A DNA stretch of 64,000 nucleotides from Epiperipatus broadwayi (GCA_028023455.1 JAQFVV010012423.1:7732269-7796268), one strand, 5' to 3'; numbered from the stretch's first letter, positions 12,701-27,700 are shown. The notes: a model not told the origin generated them from the letters alone. Numbers and translations are program-made.

Positions 12701-15700
12701 AAAAAGCAATGATTGATGTTGATAAATTTACATATAGATTTTGCACTAATTGTACAATCGGTAATGATTTGCTTTGGAAATGAATTTATGACAGTAGTTT
12801 TACTCTGAAAATGACTTTATATTTGGCAGCTGGATTTAGGGCTTCCCTGTCAGCCTTTAGTGTGGAAGAATCCAGAAAAGGAGATCTAAAAATAGTCACA
12901 TTCCCAAAATCTGGCTAAGTCACCGTGCTTAAAGTAGTAGTTTAAAGCTAGTAGGAATCAGGAGGTAGAAGTAGTAATAAATTTGAGTATTTGAATTTTT
13001 TTCTTATAAATATTGTTAAATGGAATATGCAAATCTTGCTTCACAACTTGAATGAAACAGTATTTTTAGCTACAGAATTGTTAAGATTTAAGATTGATGT
13101 GACTGTTTTTAGTGAAACTTATCTTCCAGAGAAAGCTCAGGTTTAATTTGGTATCTTTTATTTTTGTAATTGGTAGATGTGTCAATGAAAAACTAATGAT
13201 ATATCTGCACATTAGTGCTTGTACTTCTTTTGTCAGTGTGCATGTTCTAACATTTGATGAAAAAGTTTAGAAAAATAAAGTTTTTATTTCACAACTAAAT
13301 CATGGTGCAGAGATTAGTATATTTACTTGCAATGCCCACAGTCTGGGAGTTAAGTTCAGACCAGATGTACTTTGAAAATTTTTTCCAAGTCAAATTTAGA
13401 ATTTTTTTTTTTTTCAGAGAGTCAGCCATACTAAATCAATTAGACTTTCAGTATTAGCCAATAAATGGATATCTGACTATTATTAACTATAGAATAAAGA
13501 TTCCCTGTTAGTTTGAGTTATTTAAATAAGTATAAGCTCCCTGACTATAAAATAAAAAATACAATTTTAATACCCTCACCACTGGCAATGAATTATTATT
13601 ATTAGTTGCTGTTAGTTGACATCATTTACTATGGATCATACAAATGATATTCTCTTATTCATTAAATAAAAGTAATTTATAATAGATGCCTGTGCAGTTA
13701 ATAATGATGTTTTGCTACTGTTTTGATTTGGATCATTTGCTATTAATATTCTATATCACTGCTTTTCATTTTAGGTATTTATAACAACATGAATACAAAG
13801 ACAAAAAATAAATAGAAAAAAAAAGCGGAAAAAAGTTTGAAAAAAAATAATGAAGAAATATTAAAAGGGGGGGGGGGAATAAGTGTAACTCAATATAGAT
13901 TTTAGTATACAATGAGAATTTTCATTAATAGATTGATAAAGATATTTGATTATTCCTAATTAAGACACTTCAAGTTTGCTAAAGCTCTACTCACAAATTG
14001 TGAGTTCATAATACATAAGTGGATTATATATGTATAAATTTTGCTTTTTATATGAAAATGATAATATGAAAGTAATTAAAATACATCAAAAACAATAAAA
14101 GTATGCTAAAATTTAAGTAAAAGTGTTTGAAATGTTATTCCTTACTTATTATAATATATATGCCTTAAAGAAGTATAGATGTAATTAAAAAAATTAAAAT
14201 AGAAACATTTTTTTTTTTATAAAGATGAATAGCAAAATAGCTTGATAGGGAATGAATGGCTAAAATATATATCTTCCAACATTTTTTTGATTAAAAATAC
14301 AAATAAACAGCCTATATGAATATGTAATTATAAAGTGTTTTTTTTTTTTTTCAGTGTACAGAAATGAAGTTAAAAAAACTTTTGTCAAAATATGGAGAAC
14401 TTAGAGAAGTTTCACTTCCTTTAAAAAAAGGTATTTTTTTTTTTTTTTGTATTATTCTGATTAAAGAATGTTAATAAGTTAAGATGTTTTCATTTTTACT
14501 GAACATATTAAATTATGTGAATTAATTTTTAATATATATATATGTAAATGAAATGGACATAGACAATATTGTAATGTTAAGAATGATAGTGCTCATGCAT
14601 TAACAAACATAAAGAAGAAAAAGGCAGACAGAAGCACACAACCTACAAGGTGTTTTAAGGGCTTTAAAGGTGAAAGCTTTATTTTCAGCATTGTCAACAA
14701 ATGATTGTTTAAATAATATCAAAGCTGAAGAAAAGAGTGTTCCATTTTTTTCTTCTTTACATTTGTTAATGCATGAATATGATTATTCTTAGGTCTTGGA
14801 AATTGTCTGCTATCTTTTAATATACATATATATTTTACAATAAGTACATTTAGTATTTTATATACTTGTAGAAATTATTATTACTATTTTTAGGAATATA
14901 AGATTTTGTATATAAGTATTTTGAAAAATGATTGAAAAGGAACTCATGCAAGTTTATAAAATTTAATAGATTAAATATAATGCTAATACTTCTTCACAGA
15001 TGGAGAAAATATTAAAACATTAAATATAATTTTTAAACTTTATCAAAGGGAAAGACAATATTTGTATTTTGACAAAGATGGTCAGCATCAAAAACACTTA
15101 AAAAAATATTAGAATTACTTTTAATCTATTATATTTCCAATGACAGAATTATCAGGTTTTTTTTAAAAACTAATAGTTAAATTTGATCTTTAATTAATCT
15201 ATGTATTTGCTGAATGACTACCATTTGAATTAAGTGCTGTTAAAAATATGCAATTGTAAATTAAGTCTAATATATACAGTTGAATAAATGCATATTTATT
15301 TGTGTATGATATATTTGGGAAACATTAATAGAATTCAGCGTTCAGCTTAATGTTACAAACTTAAAATGATAACTGAATAATATTATTAAGGATACAAGAT
15401 TTGTTATCTATATTTCATTACCTAATGCATATCTTTTTAGTTCTTTTTAAATTCTATGTCCACTACAAAGTGACTCATTTTTAAATGTTGAAGTGGATAT
15501 CATCACCATTTTTTAAATTGTTCTACATTCCTCATATTTATTATATGAGAAACATGTTAAATTTTTAATTAATCCCATTCCATTTTTTGCTTTTTTTTTT
15601 TCTCAACTCTAATCCCCAATTATCTGTATAATTCCATTTTATATTCAACAAAGCATATAGATATCTGTACTCATTCACTTCTTCAAGATAAATATCTTCC

Positions 15701-18700
15701 ATTTTCCATTCTTCAGTTTTATTTTTTCCATTAAATATTAATATATTAAATGTTTTTTTAACTGAATTTAATTTTCGTAGTCTTGTTTCTCTTCATTTTT
15801 CTAATATCAGCTCCATATTCTTCCACTATTTGCAAAATCTATCATATCATGCATTCTTTCTATCCCAATCTCCAATTTTTTTAGGAACAAAATAAATAAT
15901 AAAAGCAATAGTGAATTTTTGTCTTTCAAATCGATTTCATATTTTAATTTTCACTGATTCTACCTCTTCCACCTCAATTGATATTTATAAAAATTATTCT
16001 TGTAAAGATACTTAATCATTCTTAATAGCTGCAAATCTTTTCTCATATTTTAAAGTCTTCTCCACAATCTAGTTATATCTATCCTTATCATAAGCTTTTT
16101 CTACATCAAAAATTGGAATAAATAATGGTTTTATTTTTTTGTAAGATATTTTAGTTAATTGAATAATAATGAATATACATTATTCCCTATTCATTTTCCT
16201 AAATAAAACCCATTTTGAATCTCTCCCAAAATTTTATTGTCTTAATATATTTTATAAACACTGGAAGATATTGCGATTATTCTATAACTAATTAACAATC
16301 TAAATTTTTTTTCCTCTTGTTTATATATTAATTTAATTCTCACACTTTTTTATCTGGAATCTTACTATCTTTTATGATTTTATTAAACCTTTCTTTTAGA
16401 ATAAAACTTGCATATCTTCCCATTTGTATTATCATTCCAGCTTCAGTCTTTTTACTTCTTTGATATTTCTATTGTTCTATTCAGTTCCACATTTGTCACT
16501 ATCCATTTTCTTATGGATTATGCTCCCTAATGAATGAATTCCCTTTCACTCTGGTAAGTTTTTATTACAAATTCATTGAGTATTTTTTCACTTTCTTCTC
16601 GATTTTCATATTCCCCCCTCCTTCCTTTGCATTTAACAATGCAACATCCTTTTTTTTTAATTCTTATTTTCCTTCATATATTTTCAATTTTTTTCCTATC
16701 ATTTTTTGCTTGTACTATTAATTATTTCAATTAACTTTTTAAGTTCACCCATTTCCATTTTAATTTTGTTCTAGCTATTTCTGTTTTTCGTAAGTGATTC
16801 TCTCATCTAATCTTTTCCTCCTTATTTTTTTTTTTTTCGTCTTTACCTTCATGCTGTTTTTTACACTTTCTGAATATTTTTCCTATTTTTTATGTTATTA
16901 ATTGTATTAGTTCTGAATAAACACTCATTTACAATCTTTTTCACCATATCTATCTATTCTTCACAAATTTTAAATTTGTATATTATTATTATTTTATTAA
17001 ACTTAATCAATTTAACCTCATCATTTATTTACTATTTATCACTCTCAATTTTTTTATAAGTTTTAGAACCTAATTTTTCAGATATTCCTAATTTTATTAA
17101 CATAAAATTATTATTTTTATATCCTTTCACTTCTTTATCAAATATTTCAATTCTTTTTATCATTTTTAAATTTTTTTTATCCATCAATACATAATTAACA
17201 ATGTATTTAAAATTCTGTCTCTATTATATAAACTCTCTATTGTATACTCATATTTTTATTCCACCTTTTTCACAGATTACATAGAGGCTAAACTCCAGAC
17301 AGTAGCGCCACCAGTGCAAGCCAGAGTAATCAATGGATGCATAAAGGCTGATTACTCTGGTTTGCACTTGTCGCACTACTGTATGGAGAGTTTAGCCTCT
17401 GTGTAAATAGCTTGTGTAAGCATGAGAAATGGTGATCATGTGATGTTTAGTGGGGTTTTTTTTTCACACATCCTCTTTAATAATACCTCATTTGTATTCT
17501 CCATTCCATCAAATTTATTTATATGATCATTCATATCACCTACAATCAGTATTTTACAATTATTTTTAGTCATCTGTATCACTATGAAAACATTACCAAA
17601 CACTTTCAATCCATTCTTCCATATCTTTACCATTTACAATAACTAAATATAATATGCTACACATCCATTTCTTTTTACCTAATTTCAATCTAAGCATATA
17701 GTGTTTTTCTACATCTCTCAGATTGTGCTTCTATTCTTAACAAATGTAATTTTTTCCTATAAAAACTATAAATTCTTCTTATTTGTATCTTTACCTCCTT
17801 GCATAACATATATATAAAACAATTTTATATTAACACTTTTGACATTCTTTTCTTATAACAATATCCAGGCATCATCTGTAAAATAAAAATTATTTTTACA
17901 TCATCTTTTTATTATTATCAACATTTTTAAAATTTTGTTCACACTCTTAAATATAAACATGCTCTTTGATTTTATTTGTATTTCTAACATTGCATTTTCA
18001 TTCTTGTTTATATATATTTCACCCCATTCTTTAGTTTAATGAATAATAAAATTTATTCATTTAGTATTTTGTCCCTTCTCTCAGATAAATATAATCCATT
18101 TTTTAAAAATAAAACTATTTTTAATGAACACATTCTAACATGTAAGTTTTTTAGCCTCAAATTAATTCCACAAACCTTTTTAAAATTTATTTCACTTTTC
18201 AGTTTTGGTAATATCCCCATCATCCTATCTGTCCATTTTTTTTCTTCAAATATATAATCATATCTTTATTTGATTTTCCATTACTAAAGTATCTAAAATT
18301 TTAATACCTGATATACATATTCATACATTTTTTCTCTGTATGTTTTAAGACTCACAATTTTCAAATAATACATTCTCCCTACTTTTAATGCTACCATAAT
18401 CTCTTCTTTGTAGTATATTCTTGTTACACTATGAATCAACTTTCTCAATATATTGTGCCAAGGCCAAATTGGCACATGTATATAATATAATTTTATCTAA
18501 AAAAATTATTAAAATAATCTTTTATAAAAGAAAAACATAAAAAGGAAGTAAAGAGTTTATTATTATTAGATGAAATACAATTTAAAAGGTTTAAAAAAAA
18601 ATATAAATCTTTTCATTTAAATTAAAGAAGAAAAATAATCTTAAAATTATTTTTGATTTTAGAATAGTAATATATGTGCGTGCGAATGTAAATAAATGTA

Positions 18701-21700
18701 AGCTTGTTAAGAAGAGATATAATAAATGTGTGTTAAAATCATATTGAAAAACATATGAAAATAAATATTGAAATGAAATGTATTTAACAACACAGCGGTG
18801 GGCTACTAAAGATATAAAAACAACACATTTTGAAATAGCTACTACTAATTAAACAATCAATCAAAAACACGTTGTCATAGGATTAATTACTAAAGGAATT
18901 TCGACTACACCTATTGAACCTATTGCCGGAGGATATTAAAACGAAAACAATTCGCATATATAAATAGCTAGATTTTTATCGGACGTCCAGTTTTTTGAGT
19001 TTGCAGTTTCAGCCTAGTTTTCAGTGTCAGTCTTGTTTAAACCGAAATGCATTGTTGAGTAGCTTTAGGAAATATACGCTCTTATTTCAGCCCTTAGTCC
19101 AATAAGATCAGCAAGACCTGCCCGTGAAATAATGTCTACCTAACAGCTCAGAAATCCTCCGTCAATATTCAACTGTCTCCAGAAATAATAATCATGAAGA
19201 ATAATAAAACTCCTCAAGAAAACGTCCCAGCTGGCTGGAAATATCTTCACCTAAAGCATCAATTAAAGAAAATGAAGTTCTACGTCCACGTTCCAAAAAT
19301 CCTAGGTAAAACATCTTATTATTCTCAGTTATATGTAGTAGCCACCATTGTAATTCGTAAATCCTGCAGAGACAAGTAATTTGAACTTTATAAGCATGCA
19401 TAAAATGAACTATTGATGTGCGTGTTTGTGAATGTTAGCTAGTTTAAATGTCAAAGATTATTGATACCTTCTCCTAAAATATATTATAATATGTTAACTT
19501 AAAATGTGTGTGTTATTTAGATTTATAAAAATGTTTAAAATTAGTAAATGTTAGTTAATAAATTGTCTTTAAAATTAAACTTTATTTGTCAGTCAATTCT
19601 TTTTATCAATTCTTTTTCTATATTGTATTACTGATTAAAATTAGACTGAGCTAGTTTTGGGATCGTTTCGAGCACTGGATTATGAGCTTACTGACCAAAT
19701 ACGTTGTTTATTCTTCTGAATAGATAGCTGGCGCCCCGGAGTTTACTCCGAAACAAATAAAGTGTTTGGATAGTAGGGGTTTGAATCTAGTAGCCGAGGT
19801 GGGCCATTGTTGATAGTTAAAGCTATCAATAATATCTCCCATTTTGCTCGAACGTGCCGGTTCATTCACGTAACATTTATAAGATTATAAATGTATTATG
19901 ATGAAGTTTGAAACCAGCAACACATATATATGTGTAAGTAAACTTCATTCGGCGGAATCATCCGGTACAATATATAACCTCATATTCATTATTTCTAGAG
20001 TAATACATCTTTGCACTATTATTAACATCATTTGTTGGAAGTATTTAAATAGATTGCAGTCCACCAAGTTTGATAACATTATTATTCAAAAATAAGTCTT
20101 CAAAATTAGTACATTTTTTAATTAAGTAGAATCTTCACAGTTGAAATTATAAGATAAAAGAGATGATGGTACATACATAAAAATTTACTTATTGTTTATA
20201 TACAGCCATATTTTCTTTTGCATTTTACTGCAGTGATAGAATAATGAAGTTGAGAGCTAAAGATCTCTAGATTAGCATTCAAACTGTCATTTCTGGTGCT
20301 CAAACATCTTTATTCAATTTATTTATTTATTTTATGAAGTATTATTAAAATTTGAAAAATATTAGACAACATAAAAAAAAAAAAAGAAAGAGAAAATAAA
20401 ATGGCATAAAAGGATAAAGCAAACTAAGAAAAAAAAAGATTACCAAATCCTGAAAAATATGATATTATTAGGTTAAATTTATAATGAATATATATTAAAT
20501 AATCTATTGTAAAACAGGTTTTATGATTCCGCATTTAAAATGACTACTGACCTGAATACATTACTAGCCAATGCTTTTCATTTAACTGAAAATGTATGCA
20601 AATATAATTGAATTTGTTAGCTAATTATTTTCATAAGTTAGAAATTTACATTTGTTGAAAAAGTATTTTAAATTACGTTCCAATTTGAGCCCAAATAATA
20701 TGAGAATTTTATTATAACAATAAACAACAGCTCATATCTATTCATCAGATTTTTTTTTTTTTATTTAAAAAAAAATGTTTTTGTAAGTGGATGTAAATTC
20801 ATTATTATTTTTGTAATGTATAAAAGTTATTTAGTAATTATTTAATTTATTCAATAATGCAATTATTTGTTTAAAAAATATTTTATAAAAAAATATTACC
20901 TAAAAAAATATTTGTTAGATGGAACAAATCGTGGGTTTGGATTTGCTGAATTTACCACATTAGAAGAAGCTCACAGTGCCATGGAAAATTTGAATGCAAC
21001 TGAGATATTAAGTAAGCTAAATGATGTAATTACACATTTATACAATTATAGACATTACATTATATAGATATTTCAGCTTTTGTTTGGCAAATCTTGAGTG
21101 AAAAAAAGTTAGTAATATTTTATATACAGTAAATATTTAAAATTATGCTCTGTTAAAAAAAGGATTTTTTGTTAATTCAATCAAAAATTATATTCCTCAT
21201 TATTTAGACTATTCACTTCAACTGCAACCATGATATACTTCCTATAATATTCTTGCATTTTATATTACATTTGTGATTATATATACATATTATATATATT
21301 TGTGAGAATATTTTAAAAAAAAATTTAGTTTTTTTTTCTAATTTTATATATATATAATTTTTACTTTTCTAAATATTTAAAATTGAAAATCATATTTTTT
21401 AAGACTTTGTATAAAAGTTTATTTTAATTATCCTTCAAAATATTTTACTTTTATTATGTGATTGAAATGTTTTTACTGTCAAGAATACATCTAATGAAGT
21501 AAAAGTTTTATGTTTTTATCTTCTGAAAATTAGTGAAATAGAATACTTATTTTACCTCAAATGAATTAACTCTGTAACATTTTATAAATAGGACTTATCA
21601 CGTTTAAATTATTAAGTGGTTTTAGTAAACAAGGCCTACAAATAACCTATGAATTGTCAGAATTAACTACCATATTAAATATATTGTTTAATTTTAAAAA

Positions 21701-24700
21701 TTCTGAATTATATATGCTTGCAATGTTTTGAAATTTATTTTTAAAAAAGTCTTCTATCTCACTGTTTATTAAAAAAATAATGAAAAACTATATTTATTTA
21801 AAAAAAAAAAAATCTTGAATCAATGTTAATTTAAATTCAGAGAACTTCAATAATCTGCCATTATTTTAAATATATTTTTAGTTTCATATAGAACATAATT
21901 TCTATATAATATATTTACTATAATGCAATTATTAGAAAAATGAAAGTGTATTTATATAATTTTAATTTGTAGTATGTATTTTATTTGAATTAAATAAAGA
22001 GTGAGTAAAATGAGAATATAACTTTATTAGTAATTTATTTCTCATAACGACTGTTCTTTATTGACAATTATAGGAATTAAAGTCATTATTAATTAAATGT
22101 TAAATTCTTAACATTTTCAGAAAAGTTCTTATTAATGTAATTAGTATTACATATCAATATATACACCTGGCTATCTTTTTGTGTGGATTTTTTTAATGCA
22201 ATTTTGAAGTTATGCGATTCATGTTTTTTCTTAATGTCATTTTATGCAGTTTTTTTTTTATGCGATAAAGGAGTTCATATTTCACTTATAATCAGGATTT
22301 CTCCGTTTTATGTACACACATTAAATTTTATATACTTTAAATGCCTGTTGGAAAAAGATTTGGCAATAAATTTAGGTACCGTAGAAGATTTAGAAAAAGA
22401 TATGAAACAGAAGTGGAACCTGTTTCTTTCACAGCAAAAATGGTTCGAGAAAGTCTTCAACTTTCTAATCAATTGGAAAATCATTTTTTGTTAATAACAT
22501 GAATTATGAATGAGCTCTTAAATTCCAACAAGAGCTAAATAGTTGTTTGTCTGTGTTATGTATGTGTATGTTTATATTTTCTTTTATACACATATATACA
22601 TGGAGAAACTTTTAGACAGAAAAAAGTTACAAGTAAAAATATTTAAGAACTTTTAATTTCTACTTAAAAAGAACGTATCTTTAAAATGTGTATGTTTATA
22701 TTTTCTTTTATATACATATATACATGGAGAAACTTTTAGACAGAACAAAGTTACAAGTAAAATAATTTCTACTTAAAAAGAATGTATCTTTAAAATGTGT
22801 ATGTTTATATTTTCTTTAATACACATATATACATAAATAAACTTTTAGACAGAAAAAAGTTACAAGTAAAAATATTTAAGAACTTTTAATTTCTACTTAA
22901 AAAGAATGTATCTTTAAAAGTTCTTAAATATTTTTACTTGTAACTTTTTTCTGTCTAAAAGTTTCTCCATGTATATATGTGTATAAAAGAAAATTTAACC
23001 ATTACACGTCATTATTAACACACTCGCGGATGCATGTTATATATATATAATTGCACTCGTGGAAGTGCATTCTCTAACAGTTAATCATAACAGTCTGGAT
23101 ATCGTAAACTTCATAAACAATTAGTAAAATCATCGTCTCAAAGTTTAATTATCGATTACATTGTTGACTGAAAACCATTAACATAGCACAAGACTGAAGT
23201 TGGCGCTAATTGTATTTCCTCTTGTGATGAATCTGATTTTTTACCAGTTCACAATTGAACCCGCATATTGTCAAATAGCGATAATGAATAAAATATGTAT
23301 GAAAAAATATAAAATAAATTTCACATAAAAACATATTGTTTAGAATAAAATTAAAGTTAATAAAAAAAGTTTGTCTTGTATCAATTTTTTTTAAATATTT
23401 GAAAATTTTTATTAGTCATACTTTATTTCTTTATTTTTTTTTATGCAAATTTTAAAGTAATTTTACCTTGTTGCTTTGGTTTTATGCGATTTCTGAAAAT
23501 TAAGGAACATATCCACATCTATTTTTGTGCAATTTTTTTAATGCGGGTTTTCTGTGGAACCTATCTACCACATAAAAAGAGACCCAGGTGTATATATATT
23601 TAACTGAATAGTTTTTAATTAAATGTAAGAGAAGAAACTTATTTTCAGCCTTTTTTCTTGGAATTTAACTGTGCTAGTTATGAGTCTGATGTTTTAAAAC
23701 TTTATTTTTGATATTTTATAAAAGCACCTTAATCACATTAAAGTATGGAATAAAATAAGTTGGATGAATGTTTTAAAAAAAGGACAGAATTATATATGAA
23801 ACTTGCTTGCAGTGGTAGCTTCATTGTATCAAATATTTAGAATTTTTACAATTCATTATGCTTTCCAATAAACATTTAATTAATTTTGTTGAATAAGAAG
23901 TGCTTATTCATATTAACATTTAGTTCTATTATAGTACAGAACTGTTTTGAAATGTGGCGGTCTTGCTTGTTATAACTATCACATGATTTTTATTATAAAT
24001 TCACATCTAAAAGCATATTTAAAGATATTCTCCAACAAAATAGATATCATTGAATAATCAAAAGTGACCTCATTTATATTTTTAATAATCAGAGTTTATT
24101 TATGAAATATTCTATGCAATATAAAATGAAATGCGACATGTTTTCCAGAAAATCAGATTGTAAAAAGATTTATCAAATAATAATATTTATGTCAATAAAT
24201 ATTATAAAAGCCTATATAAAGCAGCAGGTTTTGATTTAATTTTTTTTTTTCCTAATTCATTTTGAATAATTTATTTAATGATTGAAGGGTTTCCATTCAT
24301 TAATCAGATGTAATAAAATATATATTTTTTTTATTAGCCTCTGAAAGCATTCATTTAACTTATTTTTAATAAAATCTTTGATGTATTATATTAAAAAATG
24401 CTTTTTAGAAAATTAATACAAACAAATAAGATTGTAACAACTAACACAAACAAAATATGTGCAATTTATAGCTAATAAAAAAAAACAAAATTTTTGTAAA
24501 ATGTTAAGATATTGTTTTGTCTATAACGAATAAATATTAAAACTGTATAATACATTTTAGTAGACATTTATGATGTATTTCTTTTTTTAAAATATAAATT
24601 TATTGTTTTGTGCTATGTTATATTATGTGTGTTAATTTATATATTTCAGATTCATTCATAGTTATCAACTATTAACACCATTTGTTTGTTGTGAATATTA

Positions 24701-27700
24701 GCATTATTCCAATGTTTCAATTGGATCACCATAGCAATCATTCAATTAGTAGAAATCATATTAAGGAGACACCTGAATGTCCTCTTTTACATAGATAATG
24801 ACACTGTTGTGATCTGTTGAAATATTAGTATAATGCTCATAACAATTGGACAAAGGTATATGTGTACATATATTTATATGTAAAGATATTTTTATAAAAT
24901 ATTTATTTTTAATAGATCGAACTGTTGCCGTTGATTGGGCTGTTCCTAAAGATGAATATGAGCAGGCAAACGTAAGTGAAGGTAAAGACAAAAGAATAAT
25001 ATATTTTGCAGACAATTTCAATAAATAAAATATTCATTATGTAGATAAAGTATCAGTAATTATTAACAATACATTTTTAACATTTTTTACAGCAACACTA
25101 TGAAAATTCTACGAATACCACTTTTTTAATTTTGCTCTTTTGCTTTTCAGTGCATGTAGATTACTGTTGTACATACACCTTCTATTACTTTTTTTTAGAG
25201 AAATTGTTAGTCTTTTAAGTTATTTTAAGTTAATTAAAGAAATAATGTAAAGAATAAGATATATAAAAATATGTCACAATTCAGTTTTAGCAGATTTGAA
25301 TAGTAAGGCCAATAACTTGTGAATTTTTGTTGACTTGTAACTGCTTATCACATAGTATCTTATTATAAACAATAGTATTTTATTGCTGAGCCAATCCTTT
25401 CAATAATAAATTCTAAAAATATATACATCTTTCATGATGATTGTTTCTAAACCTTTTCTAATGGACATTGCTGATATTTTATTCTTACTATCTAGCATTT
25501 ATTTTCTGATTCTTAGTAATCATTTTTGTTTGCCTCCAGATATAATTTTTTTCCCCATGGAAAAAATCAGTTTTTTTAATAATAGTGATCTAAAAGCTAG
25601 TTGACAGACATTCAAACATTTCTTATTAATACACTTGTTTTGAAATTCTTTACTCAAATTTTAATAAAGTCAAGTAATTTTTTACACAGAACCATGAGTA
25701 GTTTACAGGTGATTTATCACTTCATTAGTAATCATGTCATTGCCTTTGCAGATTTATATCCAAACTCCTTCACTAGTTGAGAACTTGCATCTGCAACCAA
25801 CTTTCTATGCAACACTATATAATTATTTTAAATTGTTAAACCTAATCATGATTGAGTCAAAGTGTTATTTTGGTGTATCATTGGTATCCTTCACTAGATT
25901 TCCAGCCCGTTTTGCATTTACATCCATCTTCTTTGGTATAAATGAAAATAATTGCGATGAATGTCATCACATCCATGGTGGCAGAAGTAACTGAAAAAGA
26001 CTAAACTGTCATAGCAGTGTTAACAGAGTGTTTCTTACTAATAATGTGTATACAGCTATTTGTTTGCTTTATTGAAATAAAAAAAAGTCTCGGATATTCT
26101 TCATGATTTACCCTCTACATATTATTAACTTATTTAAATTTATTAATAAAGAATTTGTTTTTGCTATGTTATTTTCTTTTGATAATGATCAATTAATCTT
26201 AATAAGTTTTTGTTTATGCAATAACAGGCTATGAAATTATAAATAATGAATTTTATTATTTTAAAACTATTGTTCTTTTTTTTCTTCTGGTGAATAGAAT
26301 AACTATACAGAAAAAGAATCCCTTTTTTATGTTCCACCTCAAGTATTCACTAGTCAATAATATGTTAAAAAATACATATTTACAAACAACAAGTATATAA
26401 TTATCATAAAAAAGCTTTTTATATTGAAATTATTATTGTTATTTTTTTATTTTCTTTAAATATTATATTAATTAATTAATGCAGTGAAATCTTTACAAAC
26501 TATTTTTCAAAGAAGAGGAGAGAAAAAAATGTAGTTACAGAAAATGATTGAAATTGGAATGCTTTTATTATTTTTCTGATTTTGAGACCTATGAAATTTC
26601 AATAAATGTGGACAAACAATATATGTGCGAATGATTGACAGAGATTTTACTGTGTAAATGATGACGGATAAATTCATTGTGGTCATTAAAAGGAAAATAT
26701 ATCTTAAAACTAAGTATATTTTTATTTTAAAATATTTTTGGGTTGAAAAGTATAATTGTTATTTTAGAAAAATTTTTATTCAGAGTCTGATTGGATATAT
26801 TATTGTCAGCTATTTCAATTATTTGTTAGATCAGTCTACCATTGAAATGAATATTCATTATTTTAATGTGACATTCATCCATGTTTAATAATAGTTCAAG
26901 CTGGCAATTGAATTGAAAGTTTCATTTTATTGAAGATAGTGTAATGAAATGTTTGCAATATGAAATTTAATATTGTCTTGTTAAAAAATATAAAAAAGAG
27001 AAATGCAATTAGCCTAAGAATTTTATCATTGATTTCATAATTTCATGAATTTCAATCTACCACAGGTATAAGTGGTAGATTGCTTCAGCTGCAAAAAGTT
27101 GATTCGCTCCATACTTTCTAAATATTTTGAATATAATATAATTTGACTTATAGTAATATATATATATTTACTGCTATGTTTCTGCTCTTTGATTTTTTTT
27201 TTTTATCTTTTTGGAATACTTCTAATTATACTAAAATCATTTCTAGTCAAATGAATTTCAACTTGAACACATTATTACCGATACTGAATCATAATTGAGC
27301 CAACAGCTTGTCTTTTTAAATTTTTGGAGAGCAATCAATAATTATACTTTATTTTAAAAATAAATATTAAAAATATTTAATCTTATTTTTTTTAATGACA
27401 TTTTTTTTGCCTATATTTTCTTTCCAATTTATAGAATCTTTCATTTATAAATTATTTTCACTAAATTTTTAAAAAAATTTATATGAGCAAAACTAATTTT
27501 TATGTTAAATGTTATAAATTTTAATCATATTATGAAGAAAATTTTAATTCCATAAATTTTCTTAAATAATGGTTCATATCAAGCAGTGTTCCACTTTCAT
27601 TGTTTATTCATATAACTGAATTTGTATAAGTAATATGCCAATTTAATAATCAGGCTAATAATAAGATCAAACTCTTAATTTAGACATGTCAATAGTTGTT

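Larger units (their letters stand above)
9601..14354. other. 4.75-kb intron with a fold-back element and a LINE fragment
   Basis: Contains the perfect hairpin at 10435-10747 and an endonuclease fragment at 12985-13330. Elsewhere I see only AT-rich sequence and simple repeats such as an 11-base G run near 13867. It ends in a long T tract before the acceptor. Confidence 0.6.
14431..20918. other. 6.5-kb intron made mostly of old mobile elements
   Basis: Holds an inverted-repeat element (14562-14808), LINE copy C (15480-18450) with a nested family A repeat, and an LTR-like remnant (18454-20095). No further exon is expected, since phases and RRM2 sequence are continuous across it. Confidence 0.7.
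22164..23590 (+). mobile_element. pogo/Tigger-like DNA transposon remnant
   Basis: 1427 bp. The left end CACCTGGCTATCTTTTTGTG and the right end, read in reverse, CACCTGGGTCTCTTTTTATG form TIRs, each flanked outside by TA, the Tc1/mariner/pogo target. Repeated TTTATGCGAT motifs lie inside both ends. A 53-codon frame (22341-22502) ends VSFTAKMVRESLQLSNQLEN and HFLLIT, resembling the C terminus of jerky/Tigger DDE transposases, but most of the transposase is missing. The interior contains a tandem array plus an inverted unit. It is probably a non-autonomous deletion derivative. Confidence 0.5.
21012..24915. other. 3.9-kb intron with a pogo-like element
   Basis: The stretch 22164-23590 is a TIR element (listed). 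The flanks 21012-22163 and 23591-24915 are AT-rich with nothing recognisable. Confidence 0.6.

Noticed and set aside
13867-13877. G-quadruplex-like G run
   Set aside because: A single 11-base G run, most likely a slippage tract; no pattern of separate G triplets.
22183-22494. 103-residue open frame
   Set aside because: It is a different register over the transposase tail at 22341-22502 and over T-rich TIR sequence; no family resemblance.
22563-22993. CRISPR-like or regulatory repeat array
   Set aside because: Units are about 110-124 bp, adjacent, without spacers, in a eukaryotic intron; they are simple tandem copies.
24761-25021. Minus-strand open frame opposite an exon
   Set aside because: It is antisense to the RRM2 end exon and upstream intron, a shadow of coding sequence.
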